Counted from the first letter of the stretch, positions 19,360-31,028 are shown. The stretch is 64,000 bases of DNA from Salibacterium salarium (GCF_030813635.1 NZ_JAUSUM010000002.1:992001-1056000); one strand, 5' to 3'. Made by a program: numbers and translations. Notes: generated from the letters alone by a model not told the origin.

Positions 19360-21135
19360 CTATTTTTCCTCTTCTTCTTCTATTTTAAGATTGAGTTCTT
19401 CTAACTGACTATCGCTAACTTCACTAGGCGCTCTTGTTAGAGGATCCGTTGCACTTGCTGTTTTCGGGAAGGCAATCGTATCGCGCAGATTATTGCGACC
19501 GGCAAGAATCATAATTAGACGATCCAATCCAAGTGCAATTCCGCCATGCGGTGGTGTTCCATAATCAAAAGCATCAAGTAAGAATCCGAATTGCTCTCTT
19601 GCTTCTTCCTCACTAAAACCTAGTGCTTTAAACATTTTTTCCTGTACATCACGTTCATAAATACGTTGAGATCCTCCCCCTAGTTCATAACCATTTAGAA
19701 CTAAATCATAAGCTTCGGCACGAACATTTTCAGGGTTATTTTCAAGAGAATCCATATCTTCACACATAGGACTTGTGAATGGATGATGCATCGCTGTATA
19801 TTTATCAGCATCTTCGTCGTACTCCATCAATGGAAACTCTGTTACCCATAAAAAGTTAAAAGCATTTTGATCAATGAGATCTAGGTCTTTCCCAAACTTT
19901 AAGCGCAAAGCACCCATAGCATCAAATACAACGTCCTTCTTATCAGCACCAAAGAACAGTAAGTCCCCAGCTTCTGCATCAAGTGCTTCTCTCAATTGTG
20001 CCGTTTCCTCATCATTAAAGAATTTTGCAATCGGCCCTTTCAATTTATCTTCTTCCACTTTTAACCAAGCTAAGCCTTTTGCTCCATAAATAGCAACAAA
20101 TTCAGCTAGATCATCAATTTCTTTTCTAGACATTTCATCTGCAACGCCTTTTACGTTCAATCCTTTCACAATTCCACCATTTTTAACAGCATCAGCAAAC
20201 ACCTTAAAGCCGCTGTTCTCCACAATATGAGAAAGTTCTACTAGTTCCATGCCAAAACGAGTGTCTGGTTTGTCTGACCCAAAACGGTTCATTGCCTCAT
20301 CATAGGTCATCCGTTGAAATGGAGTTTTTACGTCCAAACCGTGAATGTCTTTCATCACTTTTTTCATCATTTCTTCTATGAGAGGAAGAAAATCTTCTGT
20401 ATCCATAAAGGACGCTTCGATATCCACCTGTGTAAATTCAGGCTGGCGGTCTGCTCTCAAATCTTCATCCCGGAAGCAACGTACGATTTGATAATATTTT
20501 TCAAATCCTGACACCATCAGCAACTGTTTAAACAATTGAGGAGATTGCGGTAGTGCATAAAACTCTCCATGGTGAACACGACTTGGCACTAAATAATCCC
20601 GTGCGCCTTCTGGTGTACTTTTTGTTAACATTGGGGTTTCCATATCTAAAAAGTCTTGTTCATCCAAATAGTCTCTGATTACTTTCGTTGTTCGGTGCCG
20701 CATCTTGAACGTTTCTCTCATTTCTGGACGTCTTAAATCAAGATAGCGATATTTCAAACGTACATCTTCGTTCAAGTCTGTCTCCCCATCCACTTGAAAA
20801 GGAAGCGGCTTCGATTCGTTAAGTATCTTTACTTCTTCCACCTGAACTTCCACTGTGCCGGTTGGAATTTTTTCGTTATATGTTTCTTCATCCCTTTTAA
20901 CGACAGTTCCTTTGATATCAAGCACATATTCATTTCTCACTTTGTCCATCGTTTCCAACGCTTCTTCAGAAATCTCCGGATTAGCAACAATTTGTACAAT
21001 ACCGCTACGATCTCTCAAATCAATAAAAATAACTTGACCTAAATCACGTCTTGTTTGCGCCCATCCTTTTAATTCGACTTGGGTTCCAATAATGGATTCT
21101 GATACTTCTCCACAATAATGAGTTCTTCCTATCAT
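19360..21135 (-). CDS. aspS: aspartate--tRNA ligase
   Basis: Bacterial-type class II AspRS of 591 residues. It has an N-terminal OB-fold anticodon-binding domain, a catalytic core with [18 protein letters not shown] (motif 2), the inserted GAD domain, and motif 3 [12 protein letters not shown]. The C-terminal tail is acidic. The start codon overlaps the hisS stop by one base (TAATG), so translation is probably coupled. Expression depends on the T-box upstream of hisS. Confidence 0.96.
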   Translation of the reverse strand: MIGRTHYCGEVSESIIGTQVELKGWAQTRRDLGQVIFIDLRDRSGIVQIVANPEISEEALETMDKVRNEYVLDIKGTVVKRDEETYNEKIPTGTVEVQVEEVKILNESKPLPFQVDGETDLNEDVRLKYRYLDLRRPEMRETFKMRHRTTKVIRDYLDEQDFLDMETPMLTKSTPEGARDYLVPSRVHHGEFYALPQSPQLFKQLLMVSGFEKYYQIVRCFRDEDLRADRQPEFTQVDIEASFMDTEDFLPLIEEMMKKVMKDIHGLDVKTPFQRMTYDEAMNRFGSDKPDTRFGMELVELSHIVENSGFKVFADAVKNGGIVKGLNVKGVADEMSRKEIDDLAEFVAIYGAKGLAWLKVEEDKLKGPIAKFFNDEETAQLREALDAEAGDLLFFGADKKDVVFDAMGALRLKFGKDLDLIDQNAFNFLWVTEFPLMEYDEDADKYTAMHHPFTSPMCEDMDSLENNPENVRAEAYDLVLNGYELGGGSQRIYERDVQEKMFKALGFSEEEAREQFGFLLDAFDYGTPPHGGIALGLDRLIMILAGRNNLRDTIAFPKTASATDPLTRAPSEVSDSQLEELNLKIEEEEEK

Positions 21136-22415
21136 TATTTTTCACTCTCCAATTTCTTTTTTAAATAGGTTGTCAGCTGATTAAGTTCTACTTCCTGTTG
21201 TTCTCCACTATTCATATGTTTAACATTGATTTTACCGGCGTTCCATTCTTCTTCACCAAGAACAGCTGTAAATGATGCCTTCAAACGGTCTGCCGTTTTA
21301 AATTGGGCTTTCATTTTTTTATCCATATAGTCTTTATCAGCTTGAATTCCTGCTCGTCTCATTTCCGCTAATATAGCAGTACCTGCTTTAGCAGGTTCTT
21401 CTCCTATAGTAACTAAATAGCAGTCAATTCCTTGATCAACTGGAAGTTCTACCCCTTGCACTTCTAATGCCATCAGGAGACGCTCTACACTTAAAGCAAA
21501 CCCAATACCAGGTGACTTGGGACCACCTAACTCTTCGACGAGACCGTTGTAGCGTCCGCCCCCCGTTAAAGTAGTGATTGCTCCAAACCCATCTCCTTCA
21601 ATCATAATTTCAAAAGCAGTGTTATTGTAATAATCAATACCGCGGACTAAGCCGGGGTCAATAGTATAAGGAATCTCCATTTTATCCAGTAGCTCTTGTA
21701 CTGTATTAAAATATTGTAGAGATTCTTCATTTAAATAATCGATAATAGAAGGGGCCGACTCCATAAGTGGGTGATCTTGATCTTCTTTGCAGTCGAGAAT
21801 ACGCAAAGGATTTTTTTCAAGTCTGTTTTGACAATCCTCACAAAATTCATCGATTCTCGGCTTAAAATGTTGAATCAAAGCGTCACGGTGAGCTTGTCTG
21901 CTTTCTTTATCTCCGAGACTATTTAACACTAGTTTGAGTCCTTTTAATCCGGTTTCTTTATAAAAATCCATCGCTAGAGCTATTACTTCCGCATCAATAG
22001 CTGGATCATCACTGCCGATAGCTTCTACACCAAATTGTACAAACTGGCGCATTCTTCCGGATTGAGGGCGTTCATAACGGAACATCGGACCTGTATAATA
22101 CAATTTATCCGGCTGGTTCGGACTGCCATATCTTTTATTTTCTACGTATGAACGTACAACAGAAGCCGTTCCCTCAGGTCTTAATGATAGACTTCTTCCG
22201 CCTCTATCAGAAAAAGTGTACATCTCTTTTTGAACAATATCAGTGGTATCTCCAACCCCCCGTTGAAATAATTCCGTTTGTTCAAAAATAGGGGTGCGGA
22301 TTTCAGAATAATTAAATCGACGGCAAATATCGTGCCATATTGATTCTACATACTGCCATTTTTCAGATGTTCCAGGTAATATATCTTGGGTTCCCCGTGG
22401 AATACGAATGTCCAT
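21135..22415 (-). CDS. hisS: histidine--tRNA ligase
   Basis: Class II HisRS of 426 residues. Visible motifs are the N-terminal [11 protein letters not shown], motif 2 around [13 protein letters not shown], and the histidine-binding signature [15 protein letters not shown], followed by a C-terminal anticodon-binding domain. AAAGGAG lies six bases before the ATG. It is the first gene of the hisS-aspS operon and lies behind a T-box whose specifier reads as an Asp codon rather than His. Confidence 0.96.
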   Translation of the reverse strand: MDIRIPRGTQDILPGTSEKWQYVESIWHDICRRFNYSEIRTPIFEQTELFQRGVGDTTDIVQKEMYTFSDRGGRSLSLRPEGTASVVRSYVENKRYGSPNQPDKLYYTGPMFRYERPQSGRMRQFVQFGVEAIGSDDPAIDAEVIALAMDFYKETGLKGLKLVLNSLGDKESRQAHRDALIQHFKPRIDEFCEDCQNRLEKNPLRILDCKEDQDHPLMESAPSIIDYLNEESLQYFNTVQELLDKMEIPYTIDPGLVRGIDYYNNTAFEIMIEGDGFGAITTLTGGGRYNGLVEELGGPKSPGIGFALSVERLLMALEVQGVELPVDQGIDCYLVTIGEEPAKAGTAILAEMRRAGIQADKDYMDKKMKAQFKTADRLKASFTAVLGEEEWNAGKINVKHMNSGEQQEVELNQLTTYLKKKLESEK

Positions 22416-22464
22416 CTTATTTACTCCTTTCTATATTTTAAAAGCATAACAAGGTCAAACATAT

Positions 22465-22731
22465 AAAAAAACCCGCCTCTCGCAATAAACGAGGGACGAG
22501 TTGTTACCCGTGGTGCCACCCTGGTTGAAGCATTTTATAACAATACTTCCTCTTTAACAGTTAACGCCTGTCAAACGTCCATTCCTACTAATTGCATGTT
22601 CGAAACAGAGCCTCAAGAGTGTCTTTTAGCAGGCAGCAAATAGAACTGATTTCAGCTATAACAGTTCCTCTCTGCAAATGCGTCACCTGCCTACTTTCTC
22701 CATCGTAGGCTATCTCATGGTTGGTTAACTG
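22465..22731 (-). promoter_or_regulatory. T-box riboswitch (Asp-type) upstream of hisS-aspS
   Basis: Stem I closes above the specifier loop by GTAGGCAG/CTGCCTGC; next comes TAAAA, then GAC (22623-22621) and A. The T-box core AGGGTGGCACC carries UGGC (22518-22515), which pairs with a G discriminator, the base of tRNA-Asp; tRNA-His normally has C73. The terminator AACTCGTCCCTCG...CGAGAGGCGGGTT ends in seven Ts (22471-22465). Both features therefore point to tRNA-Asp as effector. A His codon CAC overlaps GAC by one base but does not fit the UGGN rule. Confidence 0.9.
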
Positions 22732-22737
22732 ATAACT

Positions 22738-22766
22738 ATCATACGAATCTCAACCTTGATTGTCAA
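22738..22766 (-). promoter_or_regulatory. sigma-A promoter of hisS-aspS leader
   Basis: Perfect -35 TTGACA (22766-22761), 17-base spacer and -10 TATGAT (22743-22738), just downstream of the dtd stop codon. Confidence 0.85.
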
Positions 22767-22772
22767 CCTGTC

Positions 22773-23219
22773 TTATTTACTTGGGCTGTCCAAAATTAAA
22801 GTGACCGGGCCATCATTTGTTAAGCTAATTTTCATCATTGCCCCAAATTCCCCCGTTTCTACTTTTGCTCCTTTTTCTAAAAGCAATTCGTTAAAACGGT
22901 GGTATAGTGTAGAAGCTTCATCTGGTTTGGCAGCCTCCATAAAATTCGGGCGTCTCCCTTTCGTACAATCACCGTAAAGCGTAAATTGCGGAATCGATAA
23001 TATCTTTCCACCTTTATCTAACAGTGATACGTTCATTTTCTCTGTTTCATCTTCAAAAATTCGTAAGTTAACGATTTTTTCGGTCATCCAGTCAAGATCT
23101 TCTTTCCCATCTCCGTGAGTAAAACCGACAAGGGCTACAATTCCTTCCTCAATGGATCCAGTCGTTTCATCGTTAACTTGACACTCTCCATAATCTGAGC
23201 GTTGAATAATGACTCTCAT
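22773..23219 (-). CDS. dtd: D-aminoacyl-tRNA deacylase
   Basis: Dtd protein of 148 residues that hydrolyses D-aminoacyl- and Gly-tRNA-Ala mischarging products. It contains the active-site strand [10 protein letters not shown] and the C-terminal [11 protein letters not shown] holding the Gly-cisPro motif. It lies 27 bases downstream of relA, as in many Bacillaceae, and is probably co-transcribed with it. Confidence 0.94.
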   Translation of the reverse strand: MRVIIQRSDYGECQVNDETTGSIEEGIVALVGFTHGDGKEDLDWMTEKIVNLRIFEDETEKMNVSLLDKGGKILSIPQFTLYGDCTKGRRPNFMEAAKPDEASTLYHRFNELLLEKGAKVETGEFGAMMKISLTNDGPVTLILDSPSK

Positions 23220-23246
23220 AACTCTAACGTTCCCTTCACTATTCTA

Positions 23247-25427
23247 TCAATGTATCATTCTTCTAACGGAATAAATATCAGGCAATTTCTTTATTTTCTC
23301 AACAACTCGGTGTAAATGATCAACGTTATGAATCGCTATTTTTATATCTATAATCGCCACTTTATTTTTATCCGATCTGCCGTTAACAGCAGTAATATTC
23401 GTTTTCGATTCTGTTACAGCATGCAACACTTCATTTAACAAGCCACGCCGGTCATATCCTGTAATCTCAATATCGACACTATAGTTTTTCTTTTTATTCG
23501 TAGCGCCTTCCCATTCAACCGGCAGGAGTCGGGATTGCGCATTTTCATCATTTACATTCGGACAGTCACTACGGTGAACCGATACACCACGACCTTTGGT
23601 TATAAATCCGACAATGTCATCTCCTGGTACTGGTGTACAGCATTTAGAGAGACGTATAAGAAGATTATCAACACCTTTTACGTTTACTCCAGTGTCTGTT
23701 TTCTTCGTTTCTGTATGCGTCGTGACATCTTTCACAGCTTCTGCTACTGACTTTTGTTCTTCTTCCTGTTCCTGCTGTTGTCTAATTTTATCGGTTAGTC
23801 GAGTAACAATTTGTTTAGGACTCACTCCATTATAGCCAACAGCAGCAAACATATCCTCTTCCCCGTTAAAACTAAACTTTTCTGATGTTTCTTTTAAATT
23901 TTCATCGGAGAGCACCGTTTTCGAATCAAAACCTTGCGACTTCAATTCTTTTTCAATCATTTCTCTGCCTTTCACAACATTTTCTTCCCGTTGTTCTTTT
24001 TTATAGAATTGTTTAATTTTATTTTTGGCATGAGAACTTTGCGTTAATTTCAACCAGTCCTTGCTCGGTCCATAGGAGTGTTTCGAGGTCAGCATTTCCA
24101 CTATATCTCCTGTGTCAAGCTGATAGTCCAGTGGAACCATTTTTCCATTCACTTTAGCTCCGATTGTGCGGTTACCGATTTCAGTGTGAATACGATAAGC
24201 GAAGTCTATTGGTACTGATCCTCTTGGTAGTTCAATCACATCTCCTTTTGGAGAAAACACGAAGACCATATCAGAAAACAAATCCATCTTAAGTGATTCC
24301 ATGAAATCCTGAGCATCCGACGCTTCATTTTGCCATTCGATGATTTCACGAAACCATGTTAATTTATCTTCTAGTGATTTCCCTGCTGCTGATTTACCTT
24401 CTTTATAAGCCCAATGTGCAGCAACACCGAATTCTGCAACTCTATGCATATCCTCTGATCTAATCTGAACTTCAAGCGGTTCGCCTTTTGGACCGATAAC
24501 AGTCGTATGCAAAGACTGGTACATATTGGCTTTTGGCATCGCAATATAATCTTTGAAACGTCCGGGCATCGGTTTCCAACAGGTGTGTATAATTCCGAGA
24601 ACAGCGTAACAATCTTTAATGCTTTTAACGATAATACGAACCGCCAGCAAGTCATATATTTCGTTGAATTGTTTCTTTTGCTTAACCATTTTGCGGTAAA
24701 TACTATAAATGTGTTTCGGCCGTCCATATAATTCGTTTGGTTCGACATTTATATCTGTCATACTGTCTTTTATATTATGAATAACTTCATCAATGTATTG
24801 TTCTCGTTCTGCCCGCTTTTGTTTCATCAAATTAACAATACGATAATACTGTTGTGGGTCTAAATAACGAAGGGCCGTATCTTCTAATTCCCATTTAATG
24901 GTTGATATCCCTAATCGATGAGCAAGCGGAGCAAATATTTCAAGCGTTTCATTTGATATGCGGCGTTGCTTGTCCGGTGGTAAATGTTTTAACGTACGCA
25001 TATTATGAAGACGATCGGCTAATTTAATCAAAATAACACGGATATCTTTTGCCATAGCAACCACCATTTTTCGATGGTTCTCGGCTTGTTGTTCTTCTTT
25101 AGACTTATATTTAATCTTTTTTAATTTTGTTACACCATCTACAAGCATCGCTACTTCTTCATTAAACGACTCTTGTAAATCTTCGACAGTCACATCCGTA
25201 TCTTCCACGACGTCGTGTAGAAAAGCTCCAGCTAACGTATCAGAATCCATTTGCAATTCTACTAATATCCCAACCACTTGAATTGGGTGCAGGATATACG
25301 GTTCTCCGGATTTTCGATACTGGTCTTTGTGAGCTTCTTCTGCGTATTTATAAGCACGTTCCAAAAATGAAACGTCATCATTCGACAAAAATTCCCTGGA
25401 TTTTTCCAACACTTCATCGATGGTCAT
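23247..25427 (-). CDS. relA: bifunctional (p)ppGpp synthetase/hydrolase RelA
   Basis: Long RSH enzyme of 726 residues controlling the stringent response. In order: HD hydrolase domain ([10 protein letters not shown] and [11 protein letters not shown]), synthetase domain ([13 protein letters not shown]), TGS domain ([17 protein letters not shown]), zinc-finger region with the CCTPVPGD motif, and a C-terminal ACT domain. Both catalytic domains look intact. I use the ATG at 25427 because AGGGTGA lies upstream, five codons inside the longest frame. Confidence 0.96.
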   Translation of the reverse strand: MTIDEVLEKSREFLSNDDVSFLERAYKYAEEAHKDQYRKSGEPYILHPIQVVGILVELQMDSDTLAGAFLHDVVEDTDVTVEDLQESFNEEVAMLVDGVTKLKKIKYKSKEEQQAENHRKMVVAMAKDIRVILIKLADRLHNMRTLKHLPPDKQRRISNETLEIFAPLAHRLGISTIKWELEDTALRYLDPQQYYRIVNLMKQKRAEREQYIDEVIHNIKDSMTDINVEPNELYGRPKHIYSIYRKMVKQKKQFNEIYDLLAVRIIVKSIKDCYAVLGIIHTCWKPMPGRFKDYIAMPKANMYQSLHTTVIGPKGEPLEVQIRSEDMHRVAEFGVAAHWAYKEGKSAAGKSLEDKLTWFREIIEWQNEASDAQDFMESLKMDLFSDMVFVFSPKGDVIELPRGSVPIDFAYRIHTEIGNRTIGAKVNGKMVPLDYQLDTGDIVEMLTSKHSYGPSKDWLKLTQSSHAKNKIKQFYKKEQREENVVKGREMIEKELKSQGFDSKTVLSDENLKETSEKFSFNGEEDMFAAVGYNGVSPKQIVTRLTDKIRQQQEQEEEQKSVAEAVKDVTTHTETKKTDTGVNVKGVDNLLIRLSKCCTPVPGDDIVGFITKGRGVSVHRSDCPNVNDENAQSRLLPVEWEGATNKKKNYSVDIEITGYDRRGLLNEVLHAVTESKTNITAVNGRSDKNKVAIIDIKIAIHNVDHLHRVVEKIKKLPDIYSVRRMIH

Positions 25428-25469
25428 GAAATCACCCTGCAAGCCTTTCTAAAATCATTATTTCTTTAT

Positions 25470-25498
25470 ATTATCTTTAAATTTATCGGTTCTGTAAA
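25470..25498 (-). promoter_or_regulatory. candidate promoter of relA-dtd
   Basis: TTTACA (25498-25493), 17-base spacer, GATAAT (25475-25470), about 40 bases upstream of the relA start. Confidence 0.5.
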
Positions 25499-25654
25499 GT
25501 CTAAAGGGATATGTCAAATTAAAATCGAGTTTTTTCGTAATATTTGTTCAATTAATGTTTGATATTCACCTCATTATTCCCAGTATTTCTTCCCCCAAAA
25601 GGGTCCTGCAGTTTCCCCGTCAGAAATAAAAGTCCCTATGTCCATTTCAACCGA

Positions 25655-25697
25655 AGTCCTTAATAAAATAGAGCTATCCCGACTTGTGGAACAGCTC
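25655..25697 (-). terminator. terminator after apt (repeat-type)
   Basis: Minus-strand hairpin AGAGCTGTTCC...GGGATAGCTCT followed by ATTTTATT. The sequence AAGTCGGGAT-x-GCTCTATTTT is shared with the terminator at 53050-53085. Confidence 0.7.
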
Positions 25698-25708
25698 TCT
25701 TTATAATC

Positions 25709-26224
25709 TTATTCAAAATTCACAAGTGAGAAAATGTCATATTGACTCAGATTTTTTCTTCCATCTAAATATAATAGTTCAATCATAAAAGCCATACCAG
25801 CAACATGTCCCCCAAGTTCTTCTACTAGCTTCACGGTTGCTTCCACTGTTCCTCCCGTAGCTAATAAGTCATCGGTAATTAGTACATTCTGACCTGGTAG
25901 AATAGCGTCTTTATGGATAGACAGACTTGATTCTCCATACTCCAAGCCGTAATCGGCATCAACTGTTTCTCTCGGGAGTTTTCCTTTTTTTCGAACGGGG
26001 ACAAATGCTTTTTCAAGGGAATAAGCAATCGGACAGCCTACGACAAAACCTCGTGCTTCCGGTCCAACGACAACATCGATTTCTTGATTTGCTGCAAAAG
26101 CGGTCATATCATCTATTGCTTTTTTGTAAACCGGACCATTTTGCATCAATGTAGTTATATCTTTGAATCGAACGCCTTCCTTTGGGTAATCTTCGATAAT
26201 TGTAATATGTTCTTTAAAATCCAT
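25709..26224 (-). CDS. apt: adenine phosphoribosyltransferase
   Basis: Purine salvage enzyme of 171 residues that converts adenine and PRPP to AMP. The PRPP-binding motif [13 protein letters not shown] and the VGPEARGF loop are present. The ATG at 26224 gives the normal length; GGAG lies about ten bases upstream. It overlaps the end of recJ by 11 bases, so translation is likely coupled. The C-terminal region (DIFSLVNFE) is slightly divergent. Confidence 0.95.
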   Translation of the reverse strand: MDFKEHITIIEDYPKEGVRFKDITTLMQNGPVYKKAIDDMTAFAANQEIDVVVGPEARGFVVGCPIAYSLEKAFVPVRKKGKLPRETVDADYGLEYGESSLSIHKDAILPGQNVLITDDLLATGGTVEATVKLVEELGGHVAGMAFMIELLYLDGRKNLSQYDIFSLVNFE

Positions 26225-28583
26225 TGACGACTTTCTCCTTCGCATCATTTTTATTATTTGCTGTCACAAACGAATCTATTTTTTCTTTCAGTTCGTTGTA
26301 TGTTGAATACAATAACTCTTGTTCCGTTTGTTTTTTGTTTAGGTGTCTTTGATAGGTTAAAGAATTTGTTAAATCTTTTTTTTCCGGAGATTTATTCACA
26401 GTAATAATACCATTTTCCAGTTTAACAAAACCAAGCTCAAAAAACACATCAGTCATAAAAGATATAGCAAAAAATGCCTGCCCTTTTCGCCGCGCTAATT
26501 CTTCCCCGTGTTTGGTGAAGTTAAATGTCTCTCTTTTTTTAAGAAAACTGTAATACCATTTAAAATCTTCTCTAGAAGGCGTTGTTTGAAAATAAACCTG
26601 CTCTTTTTCCTCAAAGAATGCGTAAATTCTCTCTATGTTTTCCACTTTGGATAGAATGTCCGTTAATTGTTGAATGGAACCAGGCAAATCGGCTAGTACA
26701 ACATTTGTTGCTTGCAGGCTTTGTTCTGTTACATCGTTATGAAAGAAAATAGACGTATTATTAAATGAAGACTGGAGCTTTGTGTACGTCTGTTCTTGAA
26801 ATGTAATCACTATTGTATCATGATTAGACAAATAATTTAGCGTTTCTTCTATATTTTTATCATGTCTCTTGTCAAACAGCTGCCATTCTTGCACTGCTAA
26901 ATCTTTTAAGAACAATTGCGGTTTCCTGAAACCGTTCCATTCGTTAATCGATAACTCACCAACGGCAGAAGCATTAGCGTATTCCGTTACTCCGTCAGCA
27001 AGTTCGCCAAGGTGAAAACCAACGCAATCTAAACGATTATCTTGGGAAGCAAATTCTAATTTGATATGATTTTTTTCACTTCCTATTTTTCGTTTCGAGG
27101 CAATACTTACATCACTTACCTTAAACAAAGGCTTAGGATTGCTAACACCAAACGGAGCTAGTTTTCTTACTTCTTCTAGTGAGGAAACAGTTAGTTGATG
27201 TAAGGAAACATTCATGTCTACTTTCAAAGATGGTGTGAAATCATTTTCTGTCAATGTTTCGCTCGCTTGTTTTAAAAGGCGGTTTCTTAATTCTGGTATA
27301 TCGTCCGCCGCCATCGTAAGTCCAGCTGCCATAGGATGACCGCCAAAGTGCGGAAGCAAATCTCTACTCTTTGATAATTCTTTGTAAATATCAAACCCTT
27401 TAATACTTCTAGCTGATCCTTTTGCTTTCCCAGTCGCTTCATCTATTCCAAGTACGATGACAGGGCGATAAAATCGGTCCATTAATCTAGAGGCCACAAT
27501 CCCGATAACTCCTGGGCTCCACCCGGATTTCCCGACAATAAGAACACTGTTTTCCTCAGGTGGAAATTCATTTTCTACTTGCTCTACCGCTTCTTTTGTC
27601 ATTTCGTTTACAACTTTTTGTCTCTCTTTATTCAGCCCATCAATAATTTCAGCCCATTCTTCGGCTTCAACAGAGTCGTTAGAAATGAGCAGATGAACGG
27701 CTGGATCAGCTGCTTCCATACGCCCGGCCGCATTAATACGCGGTCCCATCGCAAACCCAACATGGTCCTCTTCTACTTCATTTCCTTCTATCCCACAAAT
27801 ATTTTTCAAAGCTTGTATTCCAGGTTTTTTGGACACAGAAAGAGATGTAAGACCATATGCAACCATTGTTCTGTTTTCATCAAGCAATGGCACTAAATCG
27901 CTGACAGTGCCGATCGTGTATATATCAAGCATGTGCTTTGGAAAATAGCCAAGAAGCGCATGAGCGACTTTCAAGGCGACACCAGCTCCTGCTAATTCTT
28001 TAAATGGATAGCTACATCCCGGTTTTTTCGGATTTAAAATACAATGCGCATCTGGAAGTTCAGGTGGCGGTTCATGGTGATCCGTTATTATAACATCTAA
28101 TCCCATGTCATTAGCAGCTTTCACTTCCGGCACGGCAGCAATTCCAGTATCAACTGTAATGACCAATGAAGCCCCTTCTTCTCGAGCACGTTCGAATGCC
28201 GGAATGTTTGGACCGTACCCTTCCGTGAAACGATTTGGTATGTACCACCCAAAATCAGCTTGCAATTCTTTTAAAAGTGTAATCATGATTGTCGTACTTG
28301 ATACTCCATCCGCATCATAATCCCCAAAAATAAGTATCTTTTCTTTATTCTCGATAGCTTCTCTTATTCTAGTCACCGCCGTTTGCATGCCATCCATTAG
28401 AAATGGATCGTGAACGGGGCCTTCTTCTACGTGCAAAAATTTATTTGCTTCTTCTGCCTCTTTATACCCACGCATCCATAACAACTTTGCTGTTATCGAT
28501 GATATGTTTAAATCCTTTTGTAATTGTTCATACTCATTTGACTCATCTATTTCGATTTCCCACCGTGTTTTTGGTTTCAACAT
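26214..28583 (-). CDS. recJ: single-stranded-DNA-specific exonuclease RecJ
   Basis: 5'-3' exonuclease of the DHH family, 789 residues. Motifs include [14 protein letters not shown], the [13 protein letters not shown] signature and the DHHA1 region with [10 protein letters not shown]. An OB-fold follows, and the long C-terminal extension is typical of Firmicutes RecJ. The ATG at 28583 follows GGGGTG; an upstream start seven codons earlier lacks a site. It overlaps apt at its 3' end, as in B. subtilis order. Confidence 0.94.
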   Translation of the reverse strand: MLKPKTRWEIEIDESNEYEQLQKDLNISSITAKLLWMRGYKEAEEANKFLHVEEGPVHDPFLMDGMQTAVTRIREAIENKEKILIFGDYDADGVSSTTIMITLLKELQADFGWYIPNRFTEGYGPNIPAFERAREEGASLVITVDTGIAAVPEVKAANDMGLDVIITDHHEPPPELPDAHCILNPKKPGCSYPFKELAGAGVALKVAHALLGYFPKHMLDIYTIGTVSDLVPLLDENRTMVAYGLTSLSVSKKPGIQALKNICGIEGNEVEEDHVGFAMGPRINAAGRMEAADPAVHLLISNDSVEAEEWAEIIDGLNKERQKVVNEMTKEAVEQVENEFPPEENSVLIVGKSGWSPGVIGIVASRLMDRFYRPVIVLGIDEATGKAKGSARSIKGFDIYKELSKSRDLLPHFGGHPMAAGLTMAADDIPELRNRLLKQASETLTENDFTPSLKVDMNVSLHQLTVSSLEEVRKLAPFGVSNPKPLFKVSDVSIASKRKIGSEKNHIKLEFASQDNRLDCVGFHLGELADGVTEYANASAVGELSINEWNGFRKPQLFLKDLAVQEWQLFDKRHDKNIEETLNYLSNHDTIVITFQEQTYTKLQSSFNNTSIFFHNDVTEQSLQATNVVLADLPGSIQQLTDILSKVENIERIYAFFEEKEQVYFQTTPSREDFKWYYSFLKKRETFNFTKHGEELARRKGQAFFAISFMTDVFFELGFVKLENGIITVNKSPEKKDLTNSLTYQRHLNKKQTEQELLYSTYNELKEKIDSFVTANNKNDAKEKVVNGF

Positions 28584-28687
28584 ACAATAACACCCCTGAC
28601 CCACTTATTATACTAAAGGGAATCAGGGGATACAATTGTTGTTGCTTTATTCAAAACAATGATAATTTTTATGTTACGTTTGAATCC

Positions 28688-29020
28688 TTATTTTGAGTCC
28701 TTATTTCGACTATTCGTCTCATTATTTTTTGTTTGAGTACGTTGATTCGATGATTCTTTGTTTGCCTCGGTATTTGTTTTTTTAACCGTTGATTTTTTTG
28801 ACTGCTTGATTTGCTGTTGTAATCGATATACTTTTATCATACCAAACGAACCGACGACGACAGCTCCCATTAAAACAGAGCCAAGGATAACTAAAATCAA
28901 GGGCCATTCTGCCGTACCAAATATGTAATTTACTTCTACACTCTCCACGTTCATGACAGCAAATACAGCAATGATAAGAGCTGCTATGAAACCAAATATT
29001 AATCCGGACTGCCCCTTCAT
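28688..29020 (-). CDS. yrvD: LapA (DUF1049) domain membrane protein (YrvD)
   Basis: Protein of 110 residues with two hydrophobic segments (about 7-25 and 40-62) and a conserved NVESVEVNYIFG loop between them. The C-terminal tail is basic and rich in Lys, Thr, Asn and Gln (about residues 70-110) and probably cytosolic. Function in Bacillaceae is unknown; E. coli LapA acts with LapB in lipopolysaccharide control, which does not apply here. It is 14 bases downstream of the CDF gene. Confidence 0.82.
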   Translation of the reverse strand: MKGQSGLIFGFIAALIIAVFAVMNVESVEVNYIFGTAEWPLILVILGSVLMGAVVVGSFGMIKVYRLQQQIKQSKKSTVKKTNTEANKESSNQRTQTKNNETNSRNKDSK

Positions 29021-29034
29021 ACGTGACCTCCTAA

Positions 29035-29937
29035 CTAATAACTTTGATCATGCGGATTAATATGGACAAATACGTCCTTAACCCTTTCTTCTTCTAACAA
29101 TAAGTCTTTCACGTTTTTTCCAATTCTATGTCCTTCAATAACTGTAATAAATGGGTCAACAGCAATCTTTATATCAATAATAACATAATGCCCATGTTCT
29201 CTTGCCAAAAATTCATCGATATGAAGAACACCATCAATTTTTTCCACTTCATCTCTCATCTTCGCCGTGTCCTCGGCATGTAGAACATGATCAAGAGCGT
29301 TATGAATGGAAGACTTTCCTAAACTCCACGCCATCTTCATGATAAGTAATGAAACGAATAAACCAGCTGCCAAGTCTCCATACAACAGCCATGATATCCC
29401 CCAATAGTTTCCTGCAACCGACGCACCAATACCAAGGAGTGCTGCTGCCGATGAAAACACATCAGAGCGATGATGCCAGGCATCGGTAATAAGTGCATCA
29501 CTTCTATATTTTTTTCCCAAATGATGTTTATAACGAAACATCACTTCTTTCACTAAAATAGAAAAGAACACGGCATACAGCGCAATTATTTTCGGTACAG
29601 TGACCGTTTCTCCTATATCCTGCACTGCATTAAGGCCAATTTCAAAACCAACAATAAATAATAATACGGCTACAATAATTGCCGTAACTGTTTCTGCCTT
29701 CCCGTGTCCATATGGATGATCGTTATCCGGCGGTAAATTAGCAGCCCGAACACCTATAAGAACAGCGACAGACCCAACAACATCAGATGCAGAATGGACT
29801 GCGTCAGCAATAAGAGCACGACTGTTAGCCATCCAGCCTACAACACCTTTTAAAATAGCAAGAAGAATATTACCAAAAATGCCGACAAAAGCACCTATTC
29901 TCACCATTTTATATCTCTGTTCTTCCTCATGTTTCAC
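29035..29937 (-). CDS. cation diffusion facilitator family transporter
   Basis: CDF-type divalent metal/H+ antiporter of 300 residues with about six membrane segments. The paired metal-site motifs DAVHSASD (TM2) and DAWHHRSD (TM5) are both present, and a cytosolic C-terminal domain follows. Substrates in this family are Zn, Mn, Fe or Co; the HxxxD motif in TM5 suits Zn or Mn but does not decide it. It is followed closely by the LapA-like gene. Confidence 0.9.
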   Translation of the reverse strand: MKHEEEQRYKMVRIGAFVGIFGNILLAILKGVVGWMANSRALIADAVHSASDVVGSVAVLIGVRAANLPPDNDHPYGHGKAETVTAIIVAVLLFIVGFEIGLNAVQDIGETVTVPKIIALYAVFFSILVKEVMFRYKHHLGKKYRSDALITDAWHHRSDVFSSAAALLGIGASVAGNYWGISWLLYGDLAAGLFVSLLIMKMAWSLGKSSIHNALDHVLHAEDTAKMRDEVEKIDGVLHIDEFLAREHGHYVIIDIKIAVDPFITVIEGHRIGKNVKDLLLEEERVKDVFVHINPHDQSY

Positions 29938-29990
29938 GGTCCCACCACCAGTTAAACACTTTTAAACTTTTTCTCAAATTCATTATACCA

Positions 29991-30058
29991 ACAAAAAGGC
30001 CATGGTATGTACCATGGCTTGAAGAATATTGCAAGACACTCACGGTTGAGTATCTTGC
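29991..30058 (-). terminator. tandem hairpins after secF
   Basis: First hairpin GCAAGATACTCA/TGAGTGTCTTGC (30058-30031), then a perfect nine-base stem GCCATGGTA/TACCATGGC (30018-29999) followed by TTTTTG. The second is the likely terminator for the secD-secF operon. Confidence 0.7.
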
Positions 30059-30077
30059 GCGCCTGACTTAGATAATC

Positions 30078-31028
30078 TTAAATTTCCGGTTCAAGGTCTT
30101 CTGGATCTTTTTCTTTTGGCTTATTTTTTTCACGCTGTAAACTCTTCCACTTCCACGAAAGCCATAATTGGGATGCTAAGAACAAGGAAGAATAGGTTCC
30201 AGCAATTAAACCAACTAGGAGCGCAAAGGAAAAGGATCGAATCGCTTCTCCGCCGAGAAAGAATATCGCTCCCGCAGCAAATACTACCGTTAACACCGTA
30301 TTAATAGAACGCGCTAACGTTTGATTCAAGCTGACATCGACCACATGAGCAAGGTCATCAAACGTTTCAATTTCCTCTTGTTCTCTCATATTTTCCCGTA
30401 TCCTATCAAACGTCACAATTGTATCATTAATAGAATACCCAACTATGGTTAATACAGCAGCTATAAAAGGGACATTCACTTCAAATTGAACAATAGAAAA
30501 TACAACGATAATGAAAAAGGCATCATGCATCAGAGCTGCAATCGAAGCCACTCCATACCAAAATTCAAATCGAATCGTTACATAGAGAATAATACCGACC
30601 GAAGCAATTAAAACCGAAATCAGCGCATTTTGAGCTAACTCTTTCCCAACTAGAGAGGATACTGTATTTACGCTCGGTTCTTCTCCATATTTATCTATAA
30701 AATACGTTTGTATTTCTGCAATTTCATCTTGTCCCAACATCCCTACAAAACTGGCGTGCGCCATTTCATTCGAATCGCCGGCAAGGGTTATTTCATCTGG
30801 TTCATATCCACTTCCTGCCTCTGCAAAATCGTCCTTCACTTGCTCAGCGGTGAATGAGTCATCGGACATCACTTCAACCTTTGATCCACTCTGAAAATCT
30901 ATGCCAAGATTTAAGCCGGCAGTAAATAGTAGAATAATTCCCACCAAAGCAAAGATGATGGAGAATGAAAAGAATTTTTTCCGGTGTTTTACGAATGGAA
31001 TGAAACGTTTGTCAGTATTAAAGTTCAT
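30078..31028 (-). CDS. secF: protein translocase subunit SecF
   Basis: Protein of 316 residues with six predicted membrane helices and a periplasmic-type loop after the first. The conserved LGIDFQSG motif lies near residue 37 and YSINDTIVTFDRIREN lies in the TM region. With SecD it uses proton motive force to pull exported proteins out of SecYEG. B. subtilis has one fused SecDF; here the two are separate genes that overlap by 11 bases. The ATG at 31028 has AAGGAG ten bases upstream. Confidence 0.95.
   Translation of the reverse strand: MNFNTDKRFIPFVKHRKKFFSFSIIFALVGIILLFTAGLNLGIDFQSGSKVEVMSDDSFTAEQVKDDFAEAGSGYEPDEITLAGDSNEMAHASFVGMLGQDEIAEIQTYFIDKYGEEPSVNTVSSLVGKELAQNALISVLIASVGIILYVTIRFEFWYGVASIAALMHDAFFIIVVFSIVQFEVNVPFIAAVLTIVGYSINDTIVTFDRIRENMREQEEIETFDDLAHVVDVSLNQTLARSINTVLTVVFAAGAIFFLGGEAIRSFSFALLVGLIAGTYSSLFLASQLWLSWKWKSLQREKNKPKEKDPEDLEPEI

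Noticed and set aside
22619-22623. GACAC in the hisS leader as a true dual Asp/His specifier
   Set aside because: GAC is in the standard position and UGGC fits only a G73 tRNA; the overlapping CAC would need UGGG. Kept as a remark, not as a call.
24371-24748. 125-residue minus-strand frame inside relA
   Set aside because: It lies wholly within the intact relA gene in another phase and has no ribosome site.
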